Position numbers and translations under genes: made by a program. Shown here piece after piece: positions 1-10,546 of a DNA stretch of 64,000 nt. The DNA is from DATBVX01 sp963705495 (GTDB lineage: Bacteria > Pseudomonadota > Gammaproteobacteria > Steroidobacterales > Steroidobacteraceae): assembly GCA_963705495.1 (NCBI GenBank), contig CAVPJQ010000012.1:124001-188000 (forward strand), given 5' to 3'. Positions within the stretch are counted from its first letter, which is position 1, and each line of letters starts with the position of its first letter. The notes under the pieces were generated by a model that was not told where the DNA came from, did no database searches, and saw only the letters and a program-made list of their open reading frames with translations.

Positions 1-600
1 AAAGAAACTCGCCACCGAAGCCAGGCGATCGATCGGTTCGTCCTGTGCCTTGCGTCGCTCGAGTGCGCGCACGTAGGCGTGAGCGACCGCCTCGTAGCGT
101 TCGATTGAAAAGAGCAGCGTCACATTGATATTGATGCCTTCGATGAGCAGGGTCTCAATAGCTGGTACGCCCTCGGGCGTGCCGGGGATCTTGATGAGGA
201 GATTTGGACGATCCACCGCCTTCCACAGGCGCCGCGCTTCCACGATCGAGCCCTGTGTGTCGCGGGCGAGTTGGGGCGACACCTCGAGGCTTACGAATCC
301 GTCTCGCCCCTCGGTTCGGTCGTAAACCCGGCGCAGGATGTCACAGGCCTCGCGCACGTCTGCGACGATGAGCATCTCGTAGATGTGATTCGCGTGCTGA
401 CCCGCACACTGGCGAATCGGCTCGTCGTAATCGTCACTGCTCATGAGCGCGGCGTTGAAAATCGTCGGGTTATCCGTAACGCCGGTGAGCCCTTCTGCCG
501 TGACGCGACGCTCCAGCTCGCCGCTCTCGATCATCCTGCGGCTCAGATCATCGAGCCAGTAGCTCTGACCATACCGGGCAAGTTCCGACAACGCGTTCAT
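1..600 (-). CDS. tal: Transaldolase, 5' part (gene runs off the window)
   Basis: Read on the minus strand from an ATG at 600, the frame stays open for 200 codons to base 1, so only the N-terminal part is here. Recognisable blocks are YWLDDLSR near the start, GVTDNPTIF at about residues 40-48, FVSLEVSP at about 101, LLIKIPGTPEG at about 134 (the lysine is the expected Schiff-base residue of the family) and INVTLLFS at about 157. Transaldolase moves a dihydroxyacetone unit between sugar phosphates in the non-oxidative pentose phosphate pathway, in the cytosol. The sequence fits the longer TalB-like bacterial type often found beside, or fused to, phosphoglucose isomerase; that part is outside the window. 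No frameshift seen. Confidence 0.9.
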   Translation of the reverse strand, partial: MNALSELARYGQSYWLDDLSRRMIESGELERRVTAEGLTGVTDNPTIFNAALMSSDDYDEPIRQCAGQHANHIYEMLIVADVREACDILRRVYDRTEGRDGFVSLEVSPQLARDTQGSIVEARRLWKAVDRPNLLIKIPGTPEGVPAIETLLIEGININVTLLFSIERYEAVAHAYVRALERRKAQDEPIDRLASVASFF

Positions 601-951
601 TCCCTGCCTTCCGTGAGTTGGCATCGCTACTCGACCATCCAGCCCCGAGCTTGTTCCGTATTGGCGATGGGACGTCGCGAACCAGCGACCTTTCTCTTAC
701 ACACCAATCAAGCGCTTGCGTGAACTGGCGCACCGCACGTCTGCGACGGCAGACAAGCGTCTTACATCGACGACTGTGTGAATGAGAGCGCGCTGAAAAA
801 TCTTCCATAGACTCAATGCCGTACGAAAGGGCACCGCGCCTGGCACAGCACGTGCTGCAAATCCCCGCACAAACGGCAACAGCTCTGACGCCAACGGCGC
901 TCGCCTCCCGCGACGCCGTGCAGGACATGGAGATTGCCGACAGGGGGAATC
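601..951. other. Intergenic region between divergent genes, no gene seen
   Basis: This 351-base gap separates the transaldolase start (minus) from the haloperoxidase-like gene (plus) and must hold both promoters. I see no convincing protein, RNA or strong hairpin. A purine-rich ribosome-binding stretch (AGGGGGA) lies just upstream of the ATG at 952. Confidence 0.5.
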
Positions 952-2488
952 ATGCTCAACAGGATTGTTGCCGTCGCGGCCGGCTGTTTCGCGCTCACGC
1001 CAATGGCGTCTCTCGGGGCGCAAACCCAGAGTGCGCCGACCAACGCGCGCGAGTACCTCGGACCTGCCTTCAACGCCACGACGGAAACACCGAGCCTTGC
1101 TGCAGCGCCCGTTGCGTCGTCTGACGAATGCCGCCGATACCCTGCGCTACTGGAATCAGGTCGCGGTGGATGCCAGCGGTCTCGATCACACGCCAGCGCA
1201 GCCCGGGGAGTCACGCAAGTTCGGCGAGCAGCTCGGGCCCGGGCGGGCGAGCCGCGCCATGGCCATCGTGCATATCGCGATCTTCGATGCGGTGAACTCG
1301 ATCGTCGGCGGGTATCGGAGCTACACCGGCTTGCCACGTACCTTCGCCGATGCATCTGTCGAAGCTGCAATTGGCCAGGCAGCGCACGACACGCTCGTGG
1401 CGATGTTCCCCGCGCAGAAGCCACAGTTCGATGAGCTGCTCGCGCGCGATCTGAAGCTGATCCAGCCGCGTGACTTCGCGCACCAAGGTGCGAGGCATCG
1501 CGATCGGCAAAGTGGCCGCAGCACTGATCCTGGCGCGTCGGGCGAAGGATGGCGGCAATCAGGTCGATCCACGCATGGATGGTGAATATCCGGGGGGCGA
1601 TGCTGCCCGGCGAGTGGCGACAGGATCCGATCAGCAAGTCCCCGATTGCGCTTGGCTGGAAGTGGGGTGAGGTCAGGCCGTTCGTGCTTCGTTCCGGCAG
1701 CCAGTTTCGTGCGCCGCCGCCGCCCGCCATGGACAGCGTCGCCTACGCAGAAGCCTACGCCGAAGTGAAGGCGTTCGGCGGCGACGGCGTCATCACGCCC
1801 ACCATTCGCAGCCAGGAGCAGACGCAGATCGGTATCTATTGGGGCTACGACGGCACGCCGAGCCTGTGCGCGCCGCCCAGGCTCTACAACCAGATCACGA
1901 CCGAGATCTCCAAGAAGAGCACCAGCGTGATCAAGCTGGCGCGACTGTTCGCACTCGTCAACACCGCGATGGCCGATGCCGGCATCGCGATCTGGGAGTC
2001 GAAGTATCACTACGCGCTATGGCGTCCTGTGACCGGCATTCGCGAGTCGGATGCTGGGCGCAGGTCCGACGGGCGCCGGCGATGGCAATCCGCTCACGAT
2101 GGGCGACGCGACCTTCGCGCCTCTCGGCGCACCGGCGAGCAATCTCACCGGACCCAACTTCACGCCGCCGTTCCCGAGCTACCCTTCGGGCCATGCCGGC
2201 TTCGGTGGCGCCTTGTTCCAGATCCTTCGCAACTTCTATGACACCGACCGCGTCGCGTTCACGTTCGTTTCGGATGAAATGAATGGTGTGACCGTCGGCA
2301 ATGACGGGCAGGTGCGCCCGTTGTTGCCCCGCTCTTTCGAATCCTTCTCGCAGGCGGAAGAGGAGAATGGTCAGAGCCGCATCTACCTTGGAATCCACTG
2401 GGCCTACGACAAGACGGAAGGCATTGCGCAAGGACGGCGGGTGGCGAACTACGTATTTCGTAATGCATTTCAGCCCGTGAGTCGTTGA
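952..2488 (+). pseudogene. Vanadium haloperoxidase/PAP2-like phosphatase, frame broken four times
   Basis: The protein is readable end to end only by changing frame near 1120, 1480, 1595 and 2050. The start at 952 follows AGGGGGA and encodes a signal peptide (MLNRIVAVAAGCFALTPM), so the product should be exported. The later parts carry the acid-phosphatase/vanadium haloperoxidase signature in order: KYHYALWRPVTGIR (about 2000-2040), YPSGHAGFGGA (about 2185) and YLGIHWAYDKTEG (about 2385), which supply the Lys/Arg, Ser-Gly-His and His oxyanion or vanadate ligands. Family members either oxidise halides with peroxide or act as phosphatases, and the sequence does not decide which. One break sits in a run of six G (about 1592), which favours sequencing error over a dead gene. 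Confidence 0.75.
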
Positions 2489-2527
2489 CGATTGCATCGG
2501 CGCGTCCGCGCCCCTAGCATTTTGCGA

Positions 2528-3374
2528 ATGAGGGCAGCGGGCAGCAGCGAACGCGCTTCTAAGGCGCTGCAGTTTTTCGAGGATCTGCAATCGCGCCTCT
2601 GCGCGCGCATGGAAGCCATCGAGGGGCGCGATTCGCAGGCCCGGTTCGAGTCGACGCGTTGGAACAAGCCCGAAGAGCATCGCTTGAAGGGCGGCGGTCA
2701 CATGCGGCTCATGCGCGGCGCCGTGTTTGAAAAGGTGGGTGTCAACGTCAGCCACGTCTGGGGTTCTTTGTCCGAAGCTGGCATCGCGCAGCTTCCGGGC
2801 GCGAAAGAGTCCGCGGGCGAATTCATTGCCTGCGGCATTTCGCTGGTCGCACATCCCGCTAATCCGCATGCACCGACCGCGACACATGAACCTGCGCTAT
2901 CTCGCGACCAGTCTCGACTGGATCGGTGGTGGCTCGGACCTCACCCCCGCGATCGAGTACGCGCAGGACACGACCGAGTTTCATGACGCATTACATCGCG
3001 CCTGCGATCACTACCGCCCGGATGCCTATGAAGAGTATCGAGAGTGGTGCGACCGGTATTTCTTCCTGCCACACCGGAACGAACGGCGCGGCGTCGGCGG
3101 CATCTTCTTCGACAACCTGCGCGGAACCGACTGGCCATCGGATCTTGCTCTTGTGCAAGGTGTGGGCGAGGCATTCCTCGATGTGTATCCCGAGATCGTG
3201 CAGCGACGGATGGGTACACCCTTCGATGCGGCGGATCGCGCCCGGCAGCTCGCGAAACGCGGACGCTACGTCGAGTTCAACCTCGTCTACGATCGCGGCA
3301 CGCGCTTCGGATTCATGACGGACGCGAACCCGGAGGCGTACCTCATGAGCTTGCCGCCGCTGGCGAGCTGGTGA
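2528..3374 (+). pseudogene. hemF: Coproporphyrinogen III oxidase, aerobic (HemF), one frameshift
   Basis: HemF decarboxylates coproporphyrinogen III to protoporphyrinogen IX using O2 in haem synthesis. The first frame (ATG 2528) gives the typical N-terminus, EHRLKGGGHMRLMRGAVFEK and VGVNVSHVWG, and runs to HPANPHAPT. The expected HMNLRYL continuation and SLDWIGGGSDLTP are in the next frame, so one base is out of place near 2880. The rest (RYFFLPHRNERRGVGGIFFD, YVEFNLVYDRGTRFGF, LMSLPPLASW) is intact. It stops right after LPPLASW, like the shorter HemF forms known in some proteobacteria. It converges on the ligase gene, whose stop is 5 bases away. Because haem synthesis is normally essential, the shift is probably a consensus error. 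Confidence 0.85.
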
Positions 3375-3378
3375 GACG

Positions 3379-4922
3379 TCAGCCCTGGCCTGCGAAGATT
3401 CTCCGCACTGATTCCATCGTGTCGGCCTCCTCGGGGCGCTTGTCGTCACGATAGCGCTTTACGCGGGCGAGGCGCAGGGCGAGGCCACCCGGATAACGCG
3501 GGCTCGCCTGCAGATCGCTGAAGGCAATCTCCACCACGAGCTCGGGACGCACATACACCGTCCACTCGTCACGCCGCACTTCGCGAGCCAGCAGTTCCTG
3601 CGTTTGCCATTCGAGCATTGCATCCGTCAGGCCCTTGAAGGTCTTGCCGAGCATCACGTACTCGCCAATGGCTGGGTCCAGCGCGCCGAGATGCAGATTT
3701 GAAAGCTTGCCGGTGCGCCGGCCATGCCCCCATTCGGCGGCGAGCACGACAAGATCGAGCGTGTGTGCGCGCTTGATCTTGAGCCAGCTCGCGCCACGAT
3801 TGCCGGCCTCGTACGGTGCATCGAGCGACTTCGCCATCACGCCTTCATGTCCCGCGAGCCAGGGCAGCATCGTAGAACGCCCGTGCTTGCGATTCGGAAG
3901 AAGTAATGAGTCGCGGAATCTGCAACGCGTCGGGCACCGCCTTCGCGAGCGCGTGAATGCGTTCACGGGTCGGCCGATCGGCGAGGGTCTCACCGTTCGA
4001 GGCGCAGGCAGTCGAAGAAGAATGCCTGGATCGGCAGTTCGGCGCGCAGCGTCTCGACATCGAGCTTGCGGCCGAAGCGGCGCATCGTGATCTGAAACGG
4101 ATGAGGACGGCCCGACTGGGTGAAGGCGATCGCTTCGCCATCGAGGATCATGTCGCGTACGGGCAGGCGTTGCGCGGCTTCGCTGATCTCCGGCACAGCC
4201 GCCGTCACGTCATTCAGGCTGCGCGTGTAGATGCGTACGGTGTCGCCGGCCTTGTGCACCTGGATGCGGGCACCATCCATCTTCCATTCGAACACCGCCT
4301 CGCCGCCCAGCTGTTGTAGCGCTTCGCGCAGGATCGGCTGCGGTCTGCGCCAGCATGGGCGCGACGGGAGAAAGAATCTCGAGCTGAAACCCGGCCAGGC
4401 CCGCGTGCCATCGAGCAATGCAGCCCGTGCTACGGCGCCGATGCTCTTCGAGTACATGGCAGCACGGCGCACATGCGCGACCGGCAGGTCGGCTGCTGCG
4501 GCAATCGCGTCGATCATCACGCCCGCGAGTGCGCCCTGGCGGAGCTCGCCGACGAGAAGACGGATCAGGAACTCCTGCTCGGCAGATGTTGCGAGCGACA
4601 AGAGCTCACGCAGGTCCGCGAGACGGCGAGCTGCTGCGCCTGAGCCTCGAATACCGGCGATCGCGTCGAGACGTCGGTCGACTTCACCGATCGACAGCGT
4701 GGCTTCGCGAGCGCTGACCTCGGCACTCGCATCTCGCAGCGCCGCGTAGCCGATACCGAAGCGGCCCTGCGGGGTCTCGCCGGAGAGATACAGCACGCCG
4801 ATCACGATCTCGCTGGGCTCGAGCTCACGCAGGCAGGCCGCGAGCTCGCGCACTTTCGCCAGGCGAGCCGCCGTAGCGCTCACGCGTTGTGAAGTGTCGA
4901 CGAGGCGGGCGAGCAGGGTCAC
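3379..4922 (-). pseudogene. lig: ATP-dependent DNA ligase, LigB (mycobacterial/archaeal) type, several frameshifts
   Basis: The reconstructed protein is about 514 residues, the usual size for this family, with an N-terminal DNA-binding domain (LAKVRELAACLR, YLSGETPQGRFGIGYAAL) followed by the nucleotidyltransferase. The adenylated-lysine motif is FEWKMDGARIQVHK (about 4270), then ILDGEAIAF and FFFDCL. The C-terminal part has EGVMAKSLDAPYEAG, SWLKIKR and the OB-fold end. Frame changes are needed near 4000 and 3880. Between about 4410 and 4325 a second frame reads the expected GFQLEILSPVAPMLAQTAADP, so two opposite single-base errors bracket it. The enzyme seals nicks with ATP and is accessory to NAD-dependent LigA in bacteria that have it. 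No Ku or LigD partner is nearby. Confidence 0.82.
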
Positions 4923-4953
4923 CGTCCAAAGGATACCCCGCCTCGCGACTGTC

Positions 4954-6344
4954 CTACGCAGCCGGTCTGATGTTCTGGTTCACCCGGAACAGGTTCTTCG
5001 GGTCGTACTTTTTCTTCACCGCCGCCAGCTTCGAATAGTTTGGCCCGTAGGTGGCCTGCACCCGTCCGTCGGCTTCATCGTCCATCATGAAGTTGACGTA
5101 GGCCCCCTCGAGGTTGAAGGGATGGACGGCCTTCCAGTAGCCGCGTCCCCAGGTCTTGAGTGCGTCGGCCTGCTTCGGGTTGGGATCGATCGCGGCGATC
5201 ACCATCGACCAGGTTGCATCGCGTGCGCTCCAGGCGGTCGCGTCCTTGGCGACGCGACGCACGGCGCCCTCGATCGGGTACAGGTGCATCAGGCAGAAAT
5301 CGCTCGGCGCCTTGGCGGCTTGCGCGATGTGCGTGTCGATCGCCTCGTCGGTAGAGCGACTTGACGTAGTCACCCTTCCAGTACCACTGCAGACCCTTCG
5401 GAAAGAATGGATCGAACAGGCCCTGCATCGCCGGGAACGGTATCGCGCCCATCCAGTTGAAGATCGGCGGCGGGAGCGTCTTGAGGAGCTTCGCCATGAT
5501 CTGCTCGCCTTGCTGCGGCGGGACCGTTGTAGCTCGAAATGAGCGCGCATGCGCGCTTGCTCCAGAAATCGCGCGGGAAACGGATCGGTCGGCGGCACGG
5601 TCTTCAATCCGACGAAGATGCCAAGCTCCTCGGGCGCGGTCGGCAGAAAGTCACGATACGCCCGCATCACCGCCTGCGCGTGCTTCGCTTCCCAGAAGAT
5701 CGGGCCGGCATAAACCGTGCTCACCGGATGCGCCTGGAACAGGAAGCTCGTCACCACGCCGAAGTTGCCACCGCCGCCGCGCAGCGCCCAGAAGAGGTCG
5801 GCGTGCTGATCCTTGCTGGCGGTGACGAAGGTTCCGTCGGCGAGGACCACGTCCGCTTCCAGCAGAGTTGTCGATCGTGAGGCCGTACTTGCGCGTGAGG
5901 TACCCGGTGCCACCGCCGAGGGTGAGCCCCGAGACGCCGGTGCTCGAGACGATGCCGAACGGGACGGCGAGCCCGAACGGATGGGTCGCATGGTCAACGT
6001 CGCCCGAGGTGCAACCCGGCTCGACCCGGACTGTCTTCGCGGCCGGATCCACGCGCACACCTTTCAGCTCCGGAGAGGTCGATGACCAGCCCGTCGTCAC
6101 AGCCGCCAAGGCCCGGGGCCGCTGTGACCGCCACCACGGATGGCGATGAGAAGGCCTTGTTCGCGCCCGAAGTTCACGGCCGCGATCACATCGGCGGCAT
6201 CACGCAGCGCGCAATCAGACGCGGACGCTTGTCGATCATCCCGTTGTAGAGCTTGCGCGCCTCCTCGTAGCTGTCATCCCCAGGCTGAATGAGCTGACCG
6301 CGAAACGAGGGTGCAAATGTCGAGATCGTTTTGGCGTCTAGCAT
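4954..6344 (-). pseudogene. FAD-binding oxidoreductase, berberine-bridge type, multiple frameshifts
   Basis: Start ATG at 6344 (MLDAKTISTFAPSFRGQLIQ), then the frame changes near 6190, 6110, 5870, 5530 and 5355. In pieces one reads the FAD_binding_4 domain: DDSYEEARKLYNGMIDKRP, the GGGHSGPG type loop (about 6130), VDPAAKTVRVEPGC, STGVSGLTLGGGTGYL and ALRGGGGNFGVVTSF. The C-terminal BBE motif YDPKNLFRVNQNI ends the protein. These flavoproteins oxidise alcohols, sugars or alkaloid-like amines. No Tat or Sec signal is visible, so it is probably cytosolic. Five breaks in one gene match the density in the neighbouring ligase. Confidence 0.78.
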
Positions 6345-6522
6345 GTGGGTGATCCTCTTATTGTGAAGCCCGCTGCCAAGCCCCCGGAGAGCGGGTAGGG
6401 CCGCAATCCTAGATCGCGAGCCGATCGACGCAATATGATGCCGCGGCGCCATTTCTTGCTCGATCGTCCGGATGGCGCCCAACGATTGCGGACGAAGGGG
6501 TTCACCCCCAAGGAAGACCGGT

Positions 6523-7502
6523 TTGGACGTGCTGTCCGATGTCTTGCGCGCCGTACGCCTGACTGGGGCGATCTACTTCGATGTGCACGCGCGCCAGCCC
6601 TGGGTCGCGGAAACGCCGCCGATCTCGAGCATCGGCGCCAACGTGATGCCCGATTTCGAGCATGTCATCGCGTTCCACATCATGCTGGACGGCTGGTGCT
6701 GGGCTCAGCTCGCCGACGAGTCGCAACCGCCGATCCGCCTGGACAACGGCGACTGCCGTTCTCTTCGTGCGCGGCGATGCGCATTTCATGTCCACCGAGC
6801 CCGGACAGCGGTCTCCGCCGAACATGGGTATCTACTATCGACCGAAGGACCGACCGCTTCCTTTCGTGCTGAGTGAGTTCGGGGGCCAGGGCGACAAGTC
6901 GCGGTTCGTCTGCGGCTATCTCGGTTTCGATTCACGGCCGTTCAATCCGGTGCTGGGTGCGTTGCCCTCGATGCTGCACGTCAAGGGCTCGAGCGTCGGC
7001 GGGCAGCTCACTCACGATCTGATCCGTGTCGCGCTGAAGGAGTCGGAGAATCCGCGCGCTGGCGGCGAGACGATTCTCTCGAAGCTGAGCGAGCTCATGT
7101 TCCTGCAGGCGGTGCGCCAATACGTCGACGCTTTGCCGCCGGAATCGACCGGGTGGCTGGCCGGGCTTCGCGACCGTCATGTCGGCGCGGCGCTGACCCT
7201 GATGCACGGTCGCCCGGCGGAGGGCTGGACGCTCGATTCCCTGGCTCGTGAGAGTCGGCGTGTCGCGCTCCGTGTTCGCCGATCGCTTCACCCAGATCAT
7301 GGGTTCGCCGGCGATGCACTACTTGAGCAACTGGCGCCTGCAGCTCGCCGCCAATCTGCTCGAGGAGCAGCGCCTGAGCATCGCGCAGGCCGCGGCGCAG
7401 GTCGGTTACGAGTCCGAAGCGGCCTTCAATCGCGCCTTCAAGAGACTGGTCGGCATTCCTCCTGGCGCGTGGCGGCGCTCACGCGTTCCGGCCGGCGCCT
7501 GA
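6523..7502 (+). pseudogene. AraC-family regulator with N-terminal cupin, two frameshifts
   Basis: I prefer the TTG at 6523, which follows AAGGAAG by about 5 bases and gives LDVLSDVLRAVRLTGAIYFD, the usual start of this family; an ATG at 6472 in the same frame is the alternative. The N-terminal half is an AraC-binding cupin (AFHIMLDGWCWAQL, then LFVRGDAHFM after a shift near 6755 where one extra C interrupts the codon order). The C-terminal half is an AraC helix-turn-helix pair (SRSVFADRFTQIMG, RLSIAQAAAQVGYESEAAF, FKRLVGIPPGAWR) in a third frame from about 7248. It lies divergent from the FAD oxidoreductase and may regulate it. Confidence 0.78.
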
Positions 7503-7529
7503 CCAATCTCGATCCTCGCGAGAATCGCT

Positions 7530-7943
7530 TCATTGCGCTCGTTTGGCGACTGCGGTCCTGGATAGTCGTTTGTGGCGCGCAGTCGCGGTGGGCGCTCTGT
7601 CGGTGGCGACCTTCCGCGCGACCGTCGCGAATTCCGACATCGCCAGCGTATCGATACGCTTGGCGGCCTTTCGATAGCGACGGACCAGCTCCTCGCCTAA
7701 GGGCGTGAGCTCCACACCGCCGCCGCCGGTGCCGCCGACACTCGCGGTCGTGGATGGTTCACGAAACGATCGATTCAGGCTGTCGACCAGGAGCCAGGCG
7801 CGACGGTAACTCATGCGCATCGCGCGAGCCGCCTGCCGGATCGAGCCCGTGCGCGCGATTGCCTCGAGCAATTCGATCTTGCCCGGGCCGATCGAGCAAC
7901 CTGGACCGAGGTCGACACGAAATCGAACGTACTGCATCGCCAT
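7530..7943 (-). CDS. ModE-like winged-helix regulator (LysR-type HTH, no molybdate domain)
   Basis: A 137-residue intact protein. Residues about 18-85 match the ModE N-terminal DNA-binding domain: KIELLEAIARTGSIRQAARA, MRMSYRRAWLLVDSLN, then GGGGVELTPLGEELVRRYR. The C-terminus is short and basic (RHKRLSRTAVAKRAQ), with no TOBE molybdate-binding domains, so it belongs to the stand-alone ModE-N group whose ligand is usually unknown. ATGs at 7943 and 7937 are both possible starts. It converges on the AraC-like gene. Regulation of molybdate uptake cannot be assumed, because no mod genes are near. Confidence 0.8.
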   Translation of the reverse strand: MAMQYVRFRVDLGPGCSIGPGKIELLEAIARTGSIRQAARAMRMSYRRAWLLVDSLNRSFREPSTTASVGGTGGGGVELTPLGEELVRRYRKAAKRIDTLAMSEFATVARKVATDRAPTATARHKRLSRTAVAKRAQ

Positions 7944-8002
7944 CTCCGCCGTGGGCAGGTCGCTCAGGCGGCCATGCTACAGCACCGATACGCTGGCGAT
8001 CA

Positions 8003-8206
8003 TTACCTGTTATCGGTCGCAGGGGTGGCAGGTGTTTTTGGACGAGACGTGATAGCCGCTACAGTCTCGCGCTGCGGCTCGGGAGGCTTGAAGGAATGCA
8101 GCGCGAGCACGCCGATCGGTGTGAAGAGCACATCAGTGCTGCCCACGCTCACACAGCCCGTCAAGAGCACGAGCACGGCCGACATCAGTGATAAGCGCAG
8201 CGACAT
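8003..8206 (-). CDS. Small putative lipoprotein, unknown function
   Basis: A 67-residue protein with a hydrophobic leader MSLRLSLMSAVLVLLTGC that ends in a good lipobox (LLTGC), so Cys18 would be lipidated after signal peptidase II cleavage. The mature part is Thr/Pro-rich and has no domain I recognise. No strong ribosome-binding site precedes the ATG at 8206, so the gene rests on the leader alone. Confidence 0.45.
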   Translation of the reverse strand: MSLRLSLMSAVLVLLTGCVSVGSTDVLFTPIGVLALHSFKPPEPQRETVAAITSRPKTPATPATDNR

Positions 8207-8436
8207 TAAAGTGGTTGCTCACTTCTGAATACACGCGGTATTAGAACGCGCGTTGGCCCCTTGGGTTGCACGATGGAGGTCACATTTTTGTGTGTCTGCG
8301 TAAACGCTATTAACGCTTCTTTACCTGAACACTCGAAGCTGGTTCCGGATTCACGCGTCGCCAATGCGCGACGGAGTTTGCGTTTGCAGCATGTGCGTAG
8401 TGAGGAGTACACAGCTGTGCGTGCAAATCTACGGAC

Positions 8437-8859
8437 TCACCGGCGGTTGATGAGCCAGAGCCCGATCACGCAGAGCAGGATGCCGCCGACGTTCGCCATC
8501 GAGAGTTTCTCGCGAAAAAACGCCACGCCGACGAGCAGCAAAAGGAGTGCCGCAGCCGATTGAGTCACGAGCTGCCCGAAGCTGACGTTGAAACCCGACC
8601 GATAGAGCATCAGGAACCCGAGATCGAGACACACCACCGCCGCGGCGAGTGCGGCCGCGGTCCAGTTGAGCTCGCCGAGCGACTCGCGCAGCGTGGGAGA
8701 ACCCGGAGTCACCGCGTAGATAGCGAGGAAGGCACTCGCGCCGAGCGCGTAGGTGACGGCAAGCGAGAGGAAAGGACTCGCCGCAGCAGGGGTGACCTTG
8801 AGAGTCAGGTGATATGCGACCGTCGCGATGATCGCGATGGCAAGCCAGATCAGTTGCAT
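8437..8859 (-). CDS. EamA-like small multidrug/metabolite transporter
   Basis: A 140-residue membrane protein with four or five hydrophobic helices (LIWLAIAIIATVAYHLTL, PFLSLAVTYALGASAFLAIY, AALAAAVVCLDLGFLMLY, ALLLLLVGVAFFREKLSMA, GILLCVIGLWLI). This is one EamA half, the usual size of a dimeric small DMT-superfamily carrier of the inner membrane. FREKLSMANVGGILLCVIGL is the typical closing EamA segment. The ATG at 8859 follows AAGGGAG. The substrate is unknown. Confidence 0.8.
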   Translation of the reverse strand: MQLIWLAIAIIATVAYHLTLKVTPAAASPFLSLAVTYALGASAFLAIYAVTPGSPTLRESLGELNWTAAALAAAVVCLDLGFLMLYRSGFNVSFGQLVTQSAAALLLLLVGVAFFREKLSMANVGGILLCVIGLWLINRR

Positions 8860-9036
8860 GGCGCGCTCTCCCTTGAGTCGCTTGGTGGAGTTGGCGGGAC
8901 CTTATGCCTTAAGGCGAAAGCTGCGACAATTGCTTCCATCCCCGTTCGGCTTCACACAGGCAATGGCCTGAGGGTTCCGTTGTCGATTTTGGGCCGCGCC
9001 AATCGTCGTGTGCATGACGCCTGAGTGGAGAGCTTC

Positions 9037-9416
9037 ATGAAGTATCTTTGTTTCGGCTATTACGATCAGAACGCATTCGACGCCTGCCGAAAGCTGAAGT
9101 GGCGGAACTCGTGAACAAGTGCCGCACGCATGATGAGGCGCTGCACCAGAGCGGGTGCTTGCTGGCCGTTGGCGCCCTTGCACCACCACAACGCGCTACC
9201 TCCGTGCGGCCGCGCAACGGCAAACCGACCCTGACCGATGGACCATTCGCGGAGGCCAAGGAGGTCATCGGGGCCTTTTTCATCATCGAGGCGGAGAATC
9301 AGCGCGAGGCGGTCGAAATCGCGTCGAAACATCCCGCGGCGCATCTAGGTGAGAACGTGGGCTGGGGCGTCGAAGTGCGGGCGATCGAATTCTTCCGGGA
9401 AGGCAAGTCGCGATGA
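9037..9416 (+). pseudogene. YCII/DGPF-domain protein, one frameshift
   Basis: ATG 9037 gives MKYLCFGYYDQNAFDA, then the frame must change near 9090 to read PKAEVAELVNKCRTHDEALH and the hallmark TDGPFAEAKEVIGAFFIIEA. The C-terminus (WGVEVRAIEFF) is complete, for about 125 residues. The family is a ferredoxin-like fold often encoded just before an ECF sigma factor. Here the stop codon overlaps an ATG (ATGA at 9413), as expected for such a pair, but what follows is not a sigma factor. Confidence 0.75.
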
Positions 9417-9902
9417 CGCCCGCGGATATGAGCAAGCACTGGCTGGCCCGCTCGCGATCGGTATGTTGCTGGCGGGAATAGGGCTTGCCCTGTTTGCGTA
9501 CGCACCGCTCGACGCCGATTTCACGCGGACGTGTTGCCGGGTATGCTCATCCTCGGTCTCGGCGCCGGCATGGCCCTCAACCCAGTCCTGCTCGCGGCAA
9601 TGAACGATGTCAGCGCGAGTGAATCGGGCCTCGCCTCAGGAGTCGTCAATACCTCGTTCATGATGGGCGGCGCGCTCGGGCTCGCGGTCCTCGCGAGTCT
9701 CGCTGCTGCTCGCACGATCGAACTGCGCGCGTCCGGTGCTGCCTTACCGGCAGCGCTCGGGAGCGGGTACGAGGTGGCCTTTGGCGTCGGTGCAAGTTTT
9801 GCGCTGGTGGCAGCATTGCTGAGCGCCGTTGTGCTGCGCGCTACGCCGCTGATGTCCACGCAGGGTGAAGGCCCCAAGATCAACGCGTTCGATCAGACTT
9901 GA
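9413..9902 (+). pseudogene. C-terminal remnant of an EmrB/QacA-type MFS transporter
   Basis: From about 9440 the sequence reads LAIGMLLAGIGLALFAYAPL, then after a shift near 9525 LPGMLILGLGAGMALNPVLL, SESGLASGVVNTSFMMGGAL, LGLAVLASLAAA and a last helix (FALVAALLSAVVLR). This is the last third, about four helices, of a 14-helix drug:proton antiporter. The first 300 or so residues are missing: the upstream sequence is the YCII gene and a few codons from its overlapping ATG. It cannot make a working transporter, so a deletion probably joined two unrelated genes here. Confidence 0.7.
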
Positions 9903-9927
9903 AGTTGTTTCAATTAGGAGGAACGAA

Positions 9928-10512
9928 ATGAGTCTCACCCACCGTCGCCGTGCGTGGCTCGCCCCGCTGCTCATTGGCGCTCTTGCCGGCACATCCACGC
10001 TCGCGGCCGACGTGTACGAAGTCGAAACGAATCACACCTATCCAAGTGTCGAGACGAGTCACATGGGCATCTCGGTGTTCCGCGGCAAGTTCAACAAGAC
10101 TTCCGGCACGATTACTCTCGATCGCACCGCCAAGACCGGTACGGTCGATGTCAAGATCGACACCGCAAGCGTCGATTTCGGTCACGACAAACTGAACGAT
10201 GAGCTGCGCGGGGCGCAGTACTTCAATGTCGCGCAGTTTCCGACAGCGACCTACAAGGGAACGATCAAGTTCGAAGGCAATGAGCCGGATGAAGTCGATG
10301 GACAACTGACGCTGCTCGGCGTCACCAAGCCGGTAAAACTCGACATCGAAGAGTTCAAGTGCATCCAGCACCCGTTCTACAAGAAAGAGGTTTGCGGTGC
10401 TGATGCCGAGGCTGAGTTCGACCGCGCTGACTTCGGAATGACGAAGGGCGTCGAGTGGGCCAGTGGAAAAGTGAAGCTCCGCATCCAAGTGGAAGCCGTC
10501 AAGAAGTCTTGA
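9928..10512 (+). CDS. YceI-family periplasmic protein
   Basis: A 194-residue protein preceded by a strong AGGAGG at 9917. It has a Sec signal peptide ending near LAADVYE. The lipocalin-like YceI fold is clear: YEVETNHTYPSVETSHMG, FRGKFNKTSGTITLDR, GTVDVKIDTASVDFGHDKLN, AQYFNVAQFPTATYKG, VDGQLTLLGVTKPVKLDI and DRADFGMTKGV. Homologues bind polyisoprenoids in the periplasm; the ligand here is not known. Intact, and free of the frame errors on either side. Confidence 0.92.
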   Translation: MSLTHRRRAWLAPLLIGALAGTSTLAADVYEVETNHTYPSVETSHMGISVFRGKFNKTSGTITLDRTAKTGTVDVKIDTASVDFGHDKLNDELRGAQYFNVAQFPTATYKGTIKFEGNEPDEVDGQLTLLGVTKPVKLDIEEFKCIQHPFYKKEVCGADAEAEFDRADFGMTKGVEWASGKVKLRIQVEAVKKS

Positions 10513-10546
10513 GGCTCAGGCCGCGGTTGCGAGCAGGGAACGCCGA

